Assembly (NCBI GenBank): GCA_033961575.1
Contig: CM066737.1
Span: 53,606,771-53,670,770, forward strand
DNA length: 64,000 nt
DNA from: Aselliscus stoliczkanus
Lineage: Eukaryota > Chordata > Mammalia > Chiroptera > Hipposideridae
Reading direction: 5' to 3'
In this document: piece by piece, positions 47,269-59,149 of the stretch
Layout: each line of letters starts with the position of its first letter
Numbering within the stretch: position 1 is the first letter of the stretch
Notes under the pieces: model-generated
What the model was told of the DNA's origin: nothing
What the model saw: the letters and a program-made list of their open reading frames with translations, nothing else
Database searches by the model: none
Made by a program: the position numbers and the translations under genes

Positions 47269-47376
47269 GGGCTGGCAGAGTGGCACGGTGGTTAAGCGCT
47301 GGCTTGGGAAGACAGCGATCCCGGTTCGGGTCCCACATGTGAGGGCCAGTGACACTGCCCTCAAAAAAAAAAAAAA
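47269..47376 (+). repeat. short tRNA SINE (type A)
   Basis: Flanked by AAAGAAGTAAACTAG on both sides. Confidence 0.95.
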
Positions 47377-47579
47377 AGAAGTAAACTAGCATCCACCACT
47401 GCCATCATTTCAAAACAGAGAACATTTTGCTATAACAAAATAGGAAGTGCATAATCTCAGAATAAAGGGCAGTCCTTTATAACTGAATATATTTAGATTA
47501 TCGAAAAGCTCTACATTAGATGTTTTTCCCATTTTGCTGTGACCCATTGAAAACATCACTGTGTATCAGCCTGGTCTGT

Positions 47580-48280
47580 GGACTATAATTGAGGACCACA
47601 GATTTGAGGAATGGGTAGAGGAAGAGAGGTCACCAAAAGCGACCAAGAGGAATGGCTCCACAAGTAGGAGGAAAACCAGGAGAGAGTGATCATGGAAGCC
47701 AAGAGAGGAAGGAGAGTTTCAGAAATGAGGACTTGGCCAACAGTGTCTTTTGCCACCCAGAGTTCAAAGAGATCATTGAATTTGGCAATTAGGAGGTCAT
47801 TGGTGACCTTTGGTAGTGCCCTTTCACTAGAAGGATGGGGCTGGGGCCAATTTGCCGTAGGTTGAGGTGCAAATGGGAAATTGGGGAAAGTGGTAGTTTA
47901 CAGTGTAGACTCTACTTTCAACAAATTTGAGGGTAAAGGAAAGAAAAACAAGAGGGAAGGAGGGAGGCTGACAGAGAGAGCAAGAGCAAGTTAGGGGAGC
48001 AAGCAAACACATCCGAGGGAGGGGGTTTGTTTTGGGGGATGAAAGAAACAGGCATTCTATTATCAGAAGACAAAGAGCTGGCATAAAGAAGCTGAACTTT
48101 CCTGAAGAGATGGGGCATAAGTTCTGAAGGAAGGGCCCAGAGAAGGAGGGTATATGAGGCTGAGGCCCGGGCAAAAGGATTAGCCTTTAACGAGAGAGAG
48201 GCACCTTGTTCCCTGAGAAGGGAGGGCTGGAGGGGAAGCTGGAGAGGCAGGCCAATTTTGGGGGTGGGGTGGGGCAGGGC
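47580..48280 (-). repeat. L2 LINE fragment
   Basis: Antisense L2-like text (TGGCAATTAGGAGGTCATTGG). Open frames here are LINE shadows. Confidence 0.55.
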
Positions 48281-48299
48281 ATTGAAGTAATTCATCCTT

Positions 48300-49789
48300 G
48301 ACGGCCTCTGTTTTCTCAGGGAAGTGAGAGGAAAGGTTATTCCATGCAGGGAGATGTGTGGGGCAAGAACATGGTAGGGAGCTGAAGAAAATTTGGAATG
48401 TGATCCAGGGAAATGTGGCAGCTGGAGCTGGGGACTTGACCGGGGAACATGCTCAAGGGTGGCTGAGGGGTACTAGGACCCAGCTGAGGTTGATTGAGTC
48501 TGTCCTCCCCTGAGAGGATCTTGTCTCCCTCCATAGGCTATAAGCACCTTGAGGCAGTGTCTGCAGCACTTGCCTTTTTCTAGTCCATTCCCTTGCCAGG
48601 CAATGCCCAGCAGTGTCTGGCCCAGAGGAGGCACCTAGCTCTCTCAGAAGGATCTGTCAAAGTAATCTCTGAGGTAGGGTCATAATTGTCTTAACATGAA
48701 TTTCTTCCTTTTGGTGGTTCCAGACCTTTCCTGCCACCCTGCTGGCCACCTTACTCGTGCTTTGTGCTGAGCGAAAAGAACAGCCAGACACCTGCTTTTA
48801 CCCAGCAGCACTTGCAGGCCTGAATCTTTCAGGCTGGGGAGAGGCCAGTGGCTTCATATCGCACAAGCTGAATGAGGCTGATGCAATTCTTAGAAAGTAG
48901 CAAGATAGAGCAGTTGCATAGGGAGAACAAAGAGCCATGGAGACAGGCCTGAAGTCTACCTTGGCTCCCAGAGTGCATGCTGGGAGCTGGTGTGAGGGCA
49001 ACCCTGAGGTCTGTTGCTCAGGGTAGTGAAGATCATAAAGGATTATGACTGAATGAACACAAGTTGAGAGTGGGAGGTGGCATGGCTAAGTGTGGTTGGG
49101 CATGAGCCAGGGGCTCAGGAGGAATGTTCACCCCTCCTTTCCCTCTTCCTTCCTACCTATTTTCAGAGACCAGGGCCGTCTAGAGGTCAAAAAGACTCCA
49201 GGATATGACAGTAAGTCTGCCTGTTTCTCCTTCACATGCCATCTCCTTCCAGCCGTATCTTCAACCTGGCTCCTTCTCTCAGCTTTACTCCTCATTTGAG
49301 TCAGTGATTCAGTGCAAGCAAACTCTCATCTTCTGGAGACAAATTTAGCAAGAACCTTCATGGACTGATAGACACTTGGGCTCCCCAATAGTCCTCCTTT
49401 TCTCCCGAAAGATTTTCCTCTCCAGGATCCAGGATCCAGGATCCATCCTGCACTTACACAATCCAGGAAGAGAGAGCTTACCAAGGCAGCACATTCCACC
49501 ACACCACTCATTTCACATGTAATAAACCTGTTTTATTGAGGGCTGGTGCAGTGCCAAGCCCTTGGGTTAGGTGGTGGCTGGGCTGTTAGAAAGTTTTCCT
49601 TTGATTGAGTCAAAATGTGTCTCCCTGTAGTTTCAACCCATGGGCCTCAGCCCTGTCCTTCGAACTCACACAGAACAAGTGTAATCTCATTGCAGTCTAA
49701 TCCTCAGATACTTGAAAATGGCTGTCATTTCCCCAACAGTTTTCTCTCTTCCACAGATAAACAATTCTTTCTTTTTATTCTTATATGTC
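48300..49789. other. intergenic unique sequence
   Basis: No recognised repeat or motif-bearing frame. A short CCAGGATCCAGGATCCAGGAT triplication lies at about 49423-49443. Confidence 0.4.
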
Positions 49790-50420
49790 ATTACTTTTCA
49801 TTATCCAAAGTATATCAGGTCTTGTGAAGCTTTTTAGAAAATTCAGAAAGGCACAAGCGAGGAAGAATTTATCATTAATCTTACTCCCACAACCTACCAC
49901 TGTAATATTTTCCTTTCTTCTTAACCAGTCTTCTTTTTTCTGCATATTGTATATTTTCTAGTTTTTTTTTCTTATCAAAACGGGATCATCCTCTAAGTTG
50001 TACTGTAGAGGCTTCTTTTTTTCCCGCTTCAATATATTACCATTTCCCCAATCTTCTACCTAACCAATTTTAATATGAAATTGTATAACTGTTCAATGAT
50101 TTATTTAACCAGCTTTCTAAAGTGAGACATTCAGGTTGTTTCCAATTTTATTTTGCTGCAAAGAACACAGTGGGCCTGGAATTTGAAGTGGTATGGAGGT
50201 AGGGAGTAGGTGAATGGAGAAAAGAGGAGCCCTGGAAGCAAATTATTCATATTTTTTGGAATCTTTTTTTTTCACTTTCTGTGTTGACAATTATACATTC
50301 TAGAATGTGATTGTGAGTGCCTACTTAATTTTTAGTTGCAAGGATTTACCTTAGTTAATGTAACTGGTGCCCTATTATTGGACATTTGAGGTTGTTTCTA
50401 ATTTTTGACCATCCCAAACC
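49790..50420 (-). repeat. old LINE-1 fragment, antisense
   Basis: AT-rich; GACATTCAGGTTGTTTCCAA and similar words resemble antisense L1 3' ends. Confidence 0.5.
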
Positions 50421-51477
50421 AGTCCGTGTTGAATATCCAAGAAGCTAAATGCATGCTGATGCTGCACACTGAGTTCAGGAAGCATATTTTCAGGACTTCT
50501 AAAGCATAAGGATTCTGCCAATAGTTGTAACTTGAAGTTCTTTGGCAAAAGCCCAGAAGACTGGCTACAGTCAAGGGCTGTGCTGTAGCCCCTGGGCTTG
50601 CCCTAGGTCAGTACCCATTTACACAGCCCCTATCACAGAGTGTTCAGACACAGCAGGGTGTTGGGGACCATTGGGCTTACACCCTCCTTTTACATGTGAG
50701 GGAACTTAGGCCCTGGGGCCAGGGATGGTCTTCAGCAGCTTAGCAGAACTGGGCGCAACTCTGCCTTCCCGAGCACCCTGGCTCCTGGAAGCTGAGCTCT
50801 GAGAGTTGGAATCTGCTCTGCAAGCCCTGAAACTGTTGCCTCTGTTCCTTTACCAGACTACTTACTACTGAGGCTGGAGAGGGCATTAAGGCACTTTTAC
50901 GAATGAACTGACCAGTTAAGGGGAGGGCATGAAAAGAAGACCTGAGGTTTACCCCACAGGCACCTAGACCTGCCCCACCCAGAACCTCCTTTTTTTCTTA
51001 AACCCAGGTGGTGTGTTTAATGGCAGCCACCTTATATATCAGGACTGCCTGGCAAATATATTTGGGGTTTGAGATGAAATAACATGTGAGTCCCTCATTT
51101 TCCTTAGCTAGGTCAGTGATCCCTCCTTGCTGGGAACTGGCTTTGCTAAAGCCTGTTCGTCCAGCCCCCAGTGCCTGACAACTTTCCATGGTTTCAGGTC
51201 CTAATGAGTTTCCCACCTTTCCTCCCCCCAGCTTTGCTACTGCCCGGGGGATTTGCACAAATGGTGTGTGATTTGTCCCTTCTGTGTTTTCCTTTCTGAC
51301 TTGGAGGTAATGATAAGCTCTCACCCCCCACTGACTCTCTGTTTATTCAACTGGGAGAGATTTCACACCCAGGAACCCAGCTTTCCCTCCCTGAGCCCCT
51401 TTCTTAAGTCTTAATTCCACCTCCCAGCTCCCCCACCCTTGCACTTTCCTGAATAATTTATGAGTACAGGCAGGTCT
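50421..51477. other. RIPPLY1 upstream region
   Basis: Unique sequence before the TATA box, likely to hold RIPPLY1 control elements; none could be fixed. Confidence 0.4.
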
Positions 51478-51484
51478 TATAAAA
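51478..51484 (+). promoter_or_regulatory. RIPPLY1: TATA box of RIPPLY1
   Basis: TATAAAA lies 89 bases before the RIPPLY1 ATG, predicting a start site near 51508 and a 5' UTR of about 60 bases. AATAATTTATGAG lies just upstream (about 51452-51464). No other TATA-like box is closer to the gene. Confidence 0.6.
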
Positions 51485-51566
51485 GGTCTCCCAGGAAAGG
51501 CCAAGAGTACAGCAGGTTCTGAGAAATAGGAGCCCTCACAGCCTTCTTGGTCTTGATACCCTAAGG

Positions 51567-54165
51567 ATGGATCCAGCTGCTCACCCTACTGCTGATGCCC
51601 CTGTGTCAGCCCTGGCCCTAAGTGTAGTCCCAGCCCTAGCACAGGCCCCCCTGACACTCCCTGGCCTGTTAAGTCCATCGCACCCTCTCTCTTCTGGACA
51701 AGAAGCAGATGGGAGTGAAAGGTAAGGGGTACTTGGCTTCTGGCAACCAGAACTCCGGCTTCGTGGGGGTTCTGGGAAAGGAAGAAAAAATGAGATGTCC
51801 AGGGTGCCCCTATTCTCTGTGAAGAGGAGGAGAAAAGGCCTCACTGCCGTCAGAGAGTGTCCCTCTGTATATCAGGCAGGAATATCTCAATTGGCTTTTC
51901 ACCTCACCAATTGCTGAGTGACAGGAGGGACTTGGGGACAGTAGGCATTGCCAACGCGGGAAGCTGAGCAGCCAGGCCCTCATGGGCGAAGTTCCTCAGT
52001 CCACTGAGAGGCACAGGAGGACTTCAGGGTTGGGGGAAGAGGGCCAAAGTCCCAAGAGGTTTTCACTGGGGGATTGTCTCTTTCCTGACCACACCATAAG
52101 ATTTCCATTTGCTTTTTCCCTACCTCTGGAAGTCTGGTGGGGGAGCAGTGGGCCCAGGAATATTTCTGGCCCCTTTCCCCAGCCCAGGAAGATGGTAGGG
52201 CTCTGAGATTCTTGGAGCAGGAGGCAGAGGGCAAGATATTTTCCACCCAACCCTCGTTCATTCCTCCAAACATTTAACACATTCAACAAATATTTACTGA
52301 AATGCCTACTGTGTACCACGCATTGTGCTAGGTGTTGGGGATTCAGTTATGATCAAACATAAATCTGCCCTTAAGAAGCTCAAAAGCAAGTAAACAAAAC
52401 TCTGATAAGAGCAATGATAACATTGTTGAAGCGGAGAGGAATGGCATCTGTCCTGACCTGGGCTCTGGGTCCTTAGGAAAAACTTCCTGAAGTAGATGAC
52501 ATCCAAGCCAAGTGTTTTAGAGACCACTTTGGTTATCTCAGGGAGTCCATGCTCTTGTCTGTTCTTCCTCCACTGACGGATCTCTCCTCTATGTTCTAGA
52601 CGGGCTTGTCTCTGGAGGCCCTGGCTGTGCTCTACAAATGACTCCCCAAGGACGGTGAGGAAACTTGTGGATTTGGTGAGTTTGAGCCCCTGTTACACAT
52701 GTTCACATGCAGCCATGTGTGTTCACACTAACCAGGTTCCTTCCCAGAGAGCCTCTGACCTCAGTCCAGGGCTGCAGATCTGGGAAACCATCTTCACAGT
52801 CTTGCTCATATTTGATTTTCACAACAGCTCTAGGAGGAGGGGAGACCCAAGGTTTCTGTGCAATTTGAAAGATGAAGAGACTGAGGCCCAGAGTAGGGGA
52901 GGATTTGGGCAGGCCCCATAACTAGCCTGTAGTAGTGCAGGTGCTAGAATCCTGGTCTGCTGGCACCGAATCCCAGTGCTTTTCTCCCAGGCTCACTCCC
53001 AAATCTGCTGCTCCAGTAAAATTCTGTCCCCTGGACAGTCTCCAAACAGGTGTTAGAATGGGAACAGTAAGGACCACGATCCCCAGGGCTCTATCCACTT
53101 GGTTTTCAACCAGAACCAGGACAGACCCCCTTGTTGGGTTGGGGAGCAGGAGCTGGGCCCAAGAGATGTCTGAGGTCTCTTCTAGATCACCTTACCTGCA
53201 GGTTGCTGACCCCAGATACAGAGGAGGCAGTTATCTGGCCATGTACTTTGAGCCACATGCTAGCTTTTGCTTTGAACAGGCCACTGGTGGGGCAACAAGT
53301 GCTGAGGTCACCAAAGCTGACTCTGAGTTCCATCACCCCGTCAGGTAAGCTTCTGGCACCAAACTCGGAACTTGACTTAGATTCATTAGCTCTTTAAATC
53401 CTCACAACAGCCCTGTGTGAAACAGGATTGGTGGGGAGGGCACTGCTATGATCACTAGTTCATAGACCAGGAAACTGAAGGTCAGAGAGGTTAAGGGACT
53501 TGACCAAGATTGTCTTCTCTGGAGGCATTGTCAATGGCCCCTGAGAATGAGCCCCTATGGACAGGTCAGTGAAAGAAAACTGAGTAGGAGATGGAGGACA
53601 CAGGAGAATTCTCTCGACTTCTTGGCTCGAGGCCTTCTTAGGTGCGAGTGGGATCAGCATCAGAATTCATAGATGCTAAGGCTGGAGCTCCCGACAGTTA
53701 TAGGTCCACCATATATTACCTCCCTGCCTGGAGCCATTTTGTAACAATTCAGAAAGTTCTGTTACAAAGCTCTCTTTCTTCCTTTCCCTCTCACCCCATT
53801 ACTGCATGTAGGAGAAGTTTAGGGGCTGGCTTCCTTCTTGGCCCTACTGACCCCTCTGAACATATGAGACCTGTCTAAGTTTCTTCTCTGTCCACAGGCT
53901 CTTCTGGCCCAAATCCCACTTCTTTGACTACCTGTATAGTGATGGGGAGATTTTACTGCAGAATTTCCCTGTCCAGGCAACCATCAACCTGTATGAGGAC
54001 TCAAACAGCGAAGAGGAGGAGGAGGAGAAGGAAAAGGATGAAGAAGCGGAGGAGAAAAAGGAGGCAGATGAAAAGGGGCCAGAAGGGTGTGTGAGGGTAC
54101 CAGGGTCTGCACCACACAGGGCTGCAACTTATCCTCCTCCGCTGCCCCGGACCTATCCAAACTGA
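51567..54165 (+). CDS. RIPPLY1: RIPPLY1, four coding exons (complete)
   Basis: Coding exons are 51567-51721 (donor GTAAGG), 52600-52675 (after GTTCTAG, donor GTGAGT), 53280-53344 (after TTGAACAG, donor GTAAGC) and 53898-54165 (after TCCACAG, ending in TGA). Phases agree and give 187 residues. Exon 2 encodes CLWRPWLCSTNDSPR, containing the WRPW motif that binds Groucho/TLE corepressors. Exon 4 encodes the Ripply homology region, HPVRLFWPKSHFFDYLYSDG to FPVQATINLYED, which contacts T-box proteins. An acidic Glu/Lys tail follows. Ripply1 converts Tbx6-type activators into repressors and helps set somite boundaries in presomitic mesoderm (family knowledge). Human RIPPLY1 is about 151 residues as I recall, so the C-terminal extension after the acidic tail is unusual. 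The N-terminal exon is Ala/Pro/Leu-rich, as in human. Confidence 0.93.
52265..52500 (+). repeat. old interspersed repeat in RIPPLY1 intron 1
   Basis: CAACAAATATTTACTGAAAT followed by GCCTACTGTG; ancient mammalian type. Confidence 0.5.
52790..52990 (-). repeat. MIR SINE in RIPPLY1 intron 2
   Basis: AGATGAAGAGACTGAGGCCCAG core. Confidence 0.75.
53365..53525 (-). repeat. MIR SINE in RIPPLY1 intron 3
   Basis: AGACCAGGAAACTGAAGGTCAG core with ATCCTCACAACAGCCC. Confidence 0.75.
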
Positions 54166-54735
54166 GCCAGTCAGAGTCAGATTAGGGTTCCATACACCTG
54201 GCAAGGCTCCAGGGCATTCATTAGCCAGGAATGTCCAGGGACAGCTCTCTGGATTGAATGTTGGATCCTTGAGTCAGCAGCTCACACTGGCTGTACCCAA
54301 CTGGACTGTGAGCCCCAGGTCTCTGACATCTCATTGTCTGGGTTGCTGTTATGTTGACAGTAGGAGAGTCCTAAGAGCTCTAGGGGAAGGAAGATATGCT
54401 TTTGGAAGCCCCCAGAAAGCAGATCAGGACAAAGCACGCCCATATAGAGGGGAACAGTCACTCTTCGGGGCTCTTTGACTCCCCAGCCTTCCAGATAGCC
54501 ACAAAGTCTTGTCTCTCCATGGAAAGCCTGATTTCTGGCTTCCCTTCAGGGATACCAACACCGGATCCAAGCAAAGTTGGGATGCCTTTCTGATTGACCT
54601 GGCAGGAAGAGGAGAGGGCATCTAGAGAATCAGCTTGCCTTGGGGAACTCCCCCCAATTTGCCTGCTATCCATTGGGGTCTGTTTTGGCATGAGATGAAT
54701 CAGGAGAAAAATAAACTAGATGATGTTTGCCTTTT
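54166..54735 (+). other. RIPPLY1: RIPPLY1 3' UTR and poly(A) signal
   Basis: Unique sequence after the TGA at 54163-54165. AATAAA is at 54710-54715, followed by TGATGTTTGCC. A good splice acceptor (TTCCCTTCAG at about 54550) falls in this stretch, so an alternative last exon is possible but unproved. Confidence 0.6.
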
Positions 54736-55270
54736 TCCTGGAACTGTGCTGATTTCTTAACTGAACTCTGTCCATGTTGTGAAGCCATGGGCACAGGGTC
54801 AGAGACCAGCTGAAGGCCTCCCAGAGGTCTGTTGACAGATGGGGATGTAGGACCAGGGGCCCAGCACAGGGCCAGGCTCTCTCTGGCAACTTGTGAAATC
54901 ATTAGATTAAACTTCAAAGACCATTTAGAAAGAGAGCAAAAAGGCCCCCAAAGTGTAACTTGAAAGTTGGTAGTAGGGCTGTGGATTGGGGTGGGGGGTG
55001 AGAGGTGCAGCCTCAGTTGAGCCTTGGAGATGAGTGTGTGCATGTGTGGAGGGGAGCTTCGGGGCTACTAAGTCCTATCAATTTGACTTCTTTAATTCCC
55101 TTTGTATCTAGCCCAGCTCAGGCCCTCATGCCTTACCCCTGTGCCAATCACTCATCTAGTAAGATTCGTGCCTCTAGCATATCCCCCTACAATTCCACCA
55201 GGTCAGATCATCTTGTGCCACTGCTCAAGGCCCTACTATGGCTTTTCACTGCCTCATCAACAGTGAACTT
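54736..55270. other. intergenic sequence after RIPPLY1
   Basis: Nothing recognised, apart from decayed L2-like text near 55090-55260. Confidence 0.4.
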
Positions 55271-55378
55271 GTTTTTTTTTTTTTTTTTTTGAGGGCAGTG
55301 TCACTGGCCCTCATGTGTGGGACCTGAACCGCTGGCTTCCCAAGCCAGTGCTTAACCACTGCGCCACTCGGCTGGCCC
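55271..55378 (-). repeat. short tRNA SINE (type A)
   Basis: Poly(T), GAGGGCAGTGTCACTGGCC to CCACTCGGCTGGCC. Confidence 0.95.
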
Positions 55379-55516
55379 TGTTTTTTTTTTTATTATCACA
55401 GATCCTCGTGAGAATCTATGGCTTCTCTACTCATATATTCACAAATCAAGACCTTAACTTGATATTCTAAGCTGTCCAATTGGCTGGTTTTTGACTGTCT
55501 CTCCTTTTTATAGTGT

Positions 55517-55625
55517 TTTTTTTTTTTTTTTGAGGGCAGGGTCACTGACCCTCATATGTGGGACCCGAACCAGGGCCGCTGGCTTCCCAAGCCAACGCTT
55601 AACCACTGCGCCACTCGGCCGGCCC
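55517..55625 (-). repeat. short tRNA SINE (type A)
   Basis: Flanked by ACTGTCTCTCCTTTTT on both sides. Confidence 0.95.
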
Positions 55626-55629
55626 AACT

Positions 55630-55880
55630 GTCTCTCCTTTTTGAAAATTTACTTTTTATTAAAGTATATGTAGATGACATACAATACTCTATTAGTTTCA
55701 GGTGTGCAACATAATGATTTGACTATCTACCTTACAATGTGATGCGCACAATAAGTCTAGTAACCATCTGTCAATGTACAAAGTTATTGCGATCGTGTTG
55801 ACTATTTCCCCTATGTTGCCTGTTACATCCTGTAAGTTATTTTATACCTAGAAGTTTCTACCTTTTATTTCCCTTCATTT
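55630..55880 (-). repeat. LINE-1 3' fragment, antisense
   Basis: GGTGTGCAACATAATGATTTG and AAGTCTAGTAACCATCTGTC. Confidence 0.75.
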
Positions 55881-55894
55881 GCCTGTCTCTTCAG

Positions 55895-56020
55895 ACTCAT
55901 CTCTCAAACTTGAAGCCTACGCTCCCTGTCCTTGAATGTGGCATGCTTTTTAACCTCTGTAGCTTTAAATCTCTGTCTGGAATGCCTTTCCACTGTTACA
56001 TGTCTGATAAACTCTAGGTT
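55895..56020 (+). repeat. L2 LINE 3' fragment
   Basis: CTCTGTCTGGAATGCCTTTCC is typical of L2 3' ends. Confidence 0.5.
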
Positions 56021-56182
56021 GGGTGCCCACATTGCATTCAGTGCCTCCCCTACCATAGCATCAGCCCCCCTTCTTATGCAGTAAGATGGGGCTGTGTTTG
56101 ATATCCCCATTTGACTTCATCACACACCACACTGCCAGGCATGAAGGAGGCAATCAGGAACGTTGAAGAAAGAAGATTCTCA

Positions 56183-56809
56183 GGGGCTGGTGGAGTGGTG
56201 CATTGGTTAAGAGTTGGCTTGGGGGTCAGCTGAGTGGCTCATTTGGTTAAGAGCTCGTTCAAGAGAACGAGCTGAGCTCTGAGCAAGAGCAGTTCGATGC
56301 CCAGCCCGAGCTGAGCTGCCGCTGAGGTGCCAACAGGTGGCAGGTTGGCTCAGCTAAAAAAAAAAAAAGAGTTGGCTTGGGATGCCATCTCTGAGCAGCA
56401 GGGCCCCAGTTCGGTTCCAACATGAGGGCCAGTGACGCTGCGCCCTCTACAGCTAAGATGGTGAACAACAGCTCAACCTGAAGCTGGGCTGCCATGAGTC
56501 ACAGGCGACGGCATAGGCTGCAGTGAAGCTGCAGTGGGCTGTCATGAGCTACGGTGAGTGGCTGGCAGTCACATGAGCGGCCAGCAGCCGGCAGGAGCTG
56601 CCAAGAGCTGCCGTGAGTGGCTGTCCAGTGGCTGGCGAGCAACTCCCTCACCCGAGAAGAGCGCAATGATGATACCAACATGGGCCAGTGAAGCGACGTC
56701 CTCCACAACTAGAGTGAAGAACGAAAGGACAGCAACTTGTCTGTTCCCCTTCCCCAATTCCCTAATGCTGTTCCCCTCCCCCAATTCCTCAATCAAATAA
56801 AAAAAAAGA
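56183..56809 (+). repeat. composite SINE (type B) hosting a type D SINE
   Basis: The head stops at 56222 and resumes after the nested copy; the B tail is AATTCCTCAATCAAATAAAAA. Flanks AAGATTCTCAGG on both sides. Confidence 0.93.
56223..56368 (+). repeat. tRNA SINE (type D) nested in type B
   Basis: GGTCAGCTGAGTGGCTCATTTGG to GGCTCAGCT plus poly(A); flanked by AGAGTTGGCTTGGG on both sides. Confidence 0.92.
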
Positions 56810-56819
56810 TTCTCAGGTC

Positions 56820-57281
56820 TTTTTTTTTTTAAAGATTTTATTGGAGAATTGGGGGAGGGGAACAGTGTTGGGGAATCAGGGAAGGGGAACAGACAAGTTG
56901 CTGACCTTTTGTTCTTCAGTCTAGTTGTGGAGGACGTTGCTTCACTGGCCCACGTTGGTATCATCATTGCGCTCTTCCCGGATGAGGCAGATCGGTTGCC
57001 GGCCTCTGGATGGTCAGTCACAGCAGCTCTTGGCAGCTCACACCGGCTGCCAGCTGCCCACACTGGCTGCCGGCCACTCACTGTAGCCTATGGCAGCCCA
57101 CTGCAGCAGGGGCTGCAGCTAGGCCATTGCCGGAGACTCACAGCAGCCCAGCTCCAGGTGGAGCTGTTGTTCACCATCTTAGCTGTAGAGGGCAGTGTCA
57201 CTGGCCCTCATATGTGGGATCCAAACCGGAGCTACTGGCATCCCAAGCCAGCTCTTAACCAAGGTGCCACTCGGCCGGCCC
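56820..57281 (-). repeat. full-length composite SINE (type B)
   Basis: Antisense copy directly after the sense one; flanked by TCTCAGGTCTT. Confidence 0.95.
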
Positions 57282-57514
57282 TCTCAGGTCTTCCTAAAGC
57301 AGTTCTTGGCAGAACTGTCTCTGTCCCCCCACTTGCTGGCTTCCCATATCTTTGCTTAGCTACAAACAGGACAGAGTAACATCATCTGATTCAGAAGTAA
57401 AATGTTGGCCTTTCTTTCTCTCCTTGCTTAACTTGAGACAGGCTGCTTCAGTTCTGAGCCTGTTAGGAATTTGCAGAATTGGACACAGCCTTGAGCAGGC
57501 CACCGAACTCACAC

Positions 57515-57534
57515 AGTGGTGCCATCTACTGGTC
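57515..57534 (+). promoter_or_regulatory. possible CTCF-type site
   Basis: GTGGTGCCATCTACTGGTCA resembles the CTCF core (GCGCCMYCTNGTGG form). Sequence match by eye only. Confidence 0.3.
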
Positions 57535-57639
57535 AAAATTTAACCTTGTTCCTTAATTAACTGCCAGGTATTTGACCTTTGACCACTACAATTCCTTTAG
57601 TCCATTCTGTTTTGGTTTGTAAGTAAGGTGGAATCTACC

Positions 57640-57870
57640 ATGTGCTAGCTGTATGAACTTGGGCAAATTACTTATCTACTCTAAGCCTCAGTCTCCTCAT
57701 CCGTAAAATGGGGAAAACAATGTTACTTCCTCTCAGGGTTGCTGTGAGGGTTCAGTGAAAGAATATATGAAAAGTACTTGGCACAGCCCCTGGCACACAG
57801 CAAAAGCACCCAAAAAGTGGTAGCAGTCAGAGTAATAGTAGTTGTAGTAGTGCTTATTATTAATTTTATA
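57640..57870 (+). repeat. MIR SINE
   Basis: TGAACTTGGGCAAATTACTT ... CCTCATCCGTAAAATGGGG. Confidence 0.9.
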
Positions 57871-59009
57871 ACAGAAATGAGCTCATAGGCTAAAGTCAGC
57901 TAATGATTGGTTTACCCAACTAATGACTGATTTGTCAGTCACCTTCACCTGATCTCCCTGGCTGGTTTACCAGTCAAAGCATCTTTGTAGGCTTTGTCTC
58001 CCATTAAAAAAAGAAAAAAGAAACATGAAAGGCCAAGGACAGAGGTTTCAAGATTTTTGTGCTTTAGCAGAAACACCCTTCTTCTGAATCGAATGCAGTA
58101 GCCCAATATATAAACCAAATAAAGCTGGAGCTGTCCCGGTGGAAGCCACAAAGGGAACACTGAATTTCTGCCCTGGTGTTCTTCCCTTCTGTGAGAGGCC
58201 TGAGGGGATCCCTAGATTGTGAGGATGGCTATTTGGAAACCACTGTCCCAAGGGTTAAAACAAGATTGACTTTAAGTCTAAGGGGGATTAGTCTTTTAAC
58301 ATGTTCAGTGTTCCATTTAAAATCCTCATTTTGGATCCTAAGCTTCCAGCATTTCATAGCTCAAAAATAGCTCGAGTCCTTGTACCATAGATTGTTGGGG
58401 TTTAAAATCCTTGGAATCCCAATATCCTCGGTTTTAGGGTATTATATAGCATAGAATTACAAATCCCTAAATCCCCAGGGGCTTAAAGACCCTAAAACCC
58501 TTAGAGGAGTAATTCTCCACTAGAATGAACACCTCTCACTTTCTTTCCCTTACTACACATTTGCTGTTGGTCAGTGGCAGACATTTTGTCTCCCTTTCCT
58601 CTCTGTACCCTGCCCTGAATGACTTCCAGTGCTCCTCCACACACATGGTTGCTAAGTGATTGGAATTCACTGTTCAGCTTATCAGAGCCCAATGTGAGTT
58701 ACTTTGGGCTGGGTGTATCCAGTCCTTGTAACAACTTCAGAACCAGTGCACAAACTCAGGAGAAAAATCTCTGTGCAAAACCCAGAATCCTTCCTGCAGC
58801 TCCATCCCAGCTGGCCCATCCCATGGCCCCATGCTTCCTCACCCCAGTACTGATGTTCCCTGTTTCCCCCACCCCAGAGCAACAGAGAGAGGGCATATAG
58901 GTTGAGTGTGAGGCTGCATTTAAGCTGGACCTTGAAGGATGGGTCCAGGTAGAGATGGAGGGAGAAAACTTTCCAGAAAGAGGCAGCAATATGAATTCCT
59001 TCATTAAAC
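57871..59009. other. intergenic unique sequence
   Basis: No gene or clear repeat recognised; no TBC1D8B exon seen. Confidence 0.4.
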
Positions 59010-59114
59010 AATTTTTTTAAGAGGGCAGTGTCACTGGCCCTCATATGTGGGACCTGAACCGGGGCTGCTGGCATCCCAAGCCAGCCCTCAACCACCACGT
59101 CACTTGGCTGGCCC
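59010..59114 (-). repeat. short tRNA SINE (type A)
   Basis: GAGGGCAGTGTCACTGGCC to CACTTGGCTGGCC, with TAAACAA near both ends. Confidence 0.94.
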
Positions 59115-59149
59115 TAAACAAGTATTTTTTGAGCATCTACTCTGTGGCA

